NCBI GenBank assembly: GCA_019049505.1
Contig: CM032454.1
Span: 145,143,364 to 145,207,363 of the forward strand
Reading direction: 5' to 3'
DNA length: 64,000 nucleotides
Source of the DNA: Pachyrhynchus sulphureomaculatus
Taxonomy: Eukaryota; Arthropoda; Insecta; Coleoptera; Curculionidae
The position numbers were made by a program, and so were the translations under genes. How positions within the stretch are numbered: the stretch's first letter is position 1; each line of letters starts with the position of its first letter. Below are positions 63,938-64,000 of the stretch, piece after piece. Under the pieces are notes generated by a model, which saw nothing but the letters and a program-made list of their open reading frames with translations, was not told the origin of the DNA and searched no databases.

Positions 63938-63938
<1 letters not shown>
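62760..63938 (-). mobile_element. mariner-3, internally deleted sister of mariner-1
   Basis: Terminal repeats as in mariner-1 (left TGAGGCTGGTTTGAAAAGTC, right CAAACCAGCCTCG). Length 1,179 bp, about 114 bp shorter than its sisters. TA arrays on both sides. Confidence 0.93.
62821..63760 (-). pseudogene. mariner-3 transposase with stop and deletion
   Basis: Minus strand from ATG 63760 (MDEKEFRVV). A Tyr-to-stop change at about 63721 cuts the HTH start. A deletion of about 114 bp at about 63136 joins VFWDSQGII to the HHD region and shifts frame. The remaining catalytic blocks are TVDETWIHYYIPE and, after the shift, LAPSDYYLF. Clearly the same gene as mariner-1, non-functional. Confidence 0.9.

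Positions 63939-64000
<62 letters not shown>
63939..64000. repeat. (TA)n array abutting mariner-3 right end, cut by window edge
   Basis: Pure TA from the terminal repeat to the window end. Confidence 0.95.

Overview
The window is a gene-poor, AT-rich stretch of a large eukaryotic genome, almost certainly an arthropod and most likely an insect. I infer this from the mix of elements: mariner/Tc1, RTE, Jockey and I-like LINEs, Penelope-like elements, a ZBED-type hAT, and short interspersed repeats resembling insect HINE/DINE elements. A beetle is only a guess. I see no convincing single-copy host gene, tRNA, rRNA or CRISPR array. Nearly everything recognisable is a transposable element (TE) or the remains of one, stacked in nested insertions. 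There is one 100-N assembly gap (37982-38081).

Layout. 1-8 kb: two HINE-like repeats, then one minus-strand LINE (1985-7432) broken in order by an intact-ORF mariner (2263-3554), an I-like LINE (3852-4956) and a Jockey-like LINE bounded by (TA)n (5685-7197), followed by a HINE. 8.5-12.4 kb: decayed RTE LINE pieces, a mariner remnant and a hAT pseudogene with a BED finger. 13-16.4 kb: mariner-2 between two (TA)n arrays, a Jockey-like LINE and an orphan coding fragment. 16.8-18.3 kb: a HINE with an internal triplication. 19.2-25 kb: an intron-containing Tc1-like pseudogene and a chimeric TIR family that carries an RTE LINE fragment. 25.3-26.9 kb: a broken member of a dispersed insect protein family. 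27.7-33.2 kb: a mariner-like relic hosting a 2.84-kb TIR element and a Penelope-like element with inverted terminal repeats. 33.5-42 kb: HINEs, a LINE, an inverted array of hammerhead-ribozyme units next to a Penelope-like element, and a deletion-derivative mariner. 43-46 kb: a Tc1 derivative, a long palindrome with a (TA)n loop, and an intact DD41D mariner. 46-50.8 kb: tandem arrays, an inverted-repeat unit and a twice-interrupted mariner. 51-57.5 kb: a Penelope-like element and three HINEs, one split by an RTE insertion. 57.8-60.7 kb: a TIR-bounded element encoding a DUF7869-type protein. 60.8-64 kb: RTE and Penelope pieces and mariner-3.

The elements do not form a pathway. They interact as insertion targets for one another, and many nests can be ordered in time because target duplications, or restored reading frames, are still visible. 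Long (TA)n arrays sit directly at the edges of several TA-targeting transposons. The candidates most worth follow-up are the DUF7869 TIR element, the hammerhead-bearing Penelope repeats, the intact DD41D transposon, and the HINE-like family with a perfect 18-bp terminal palindrome.
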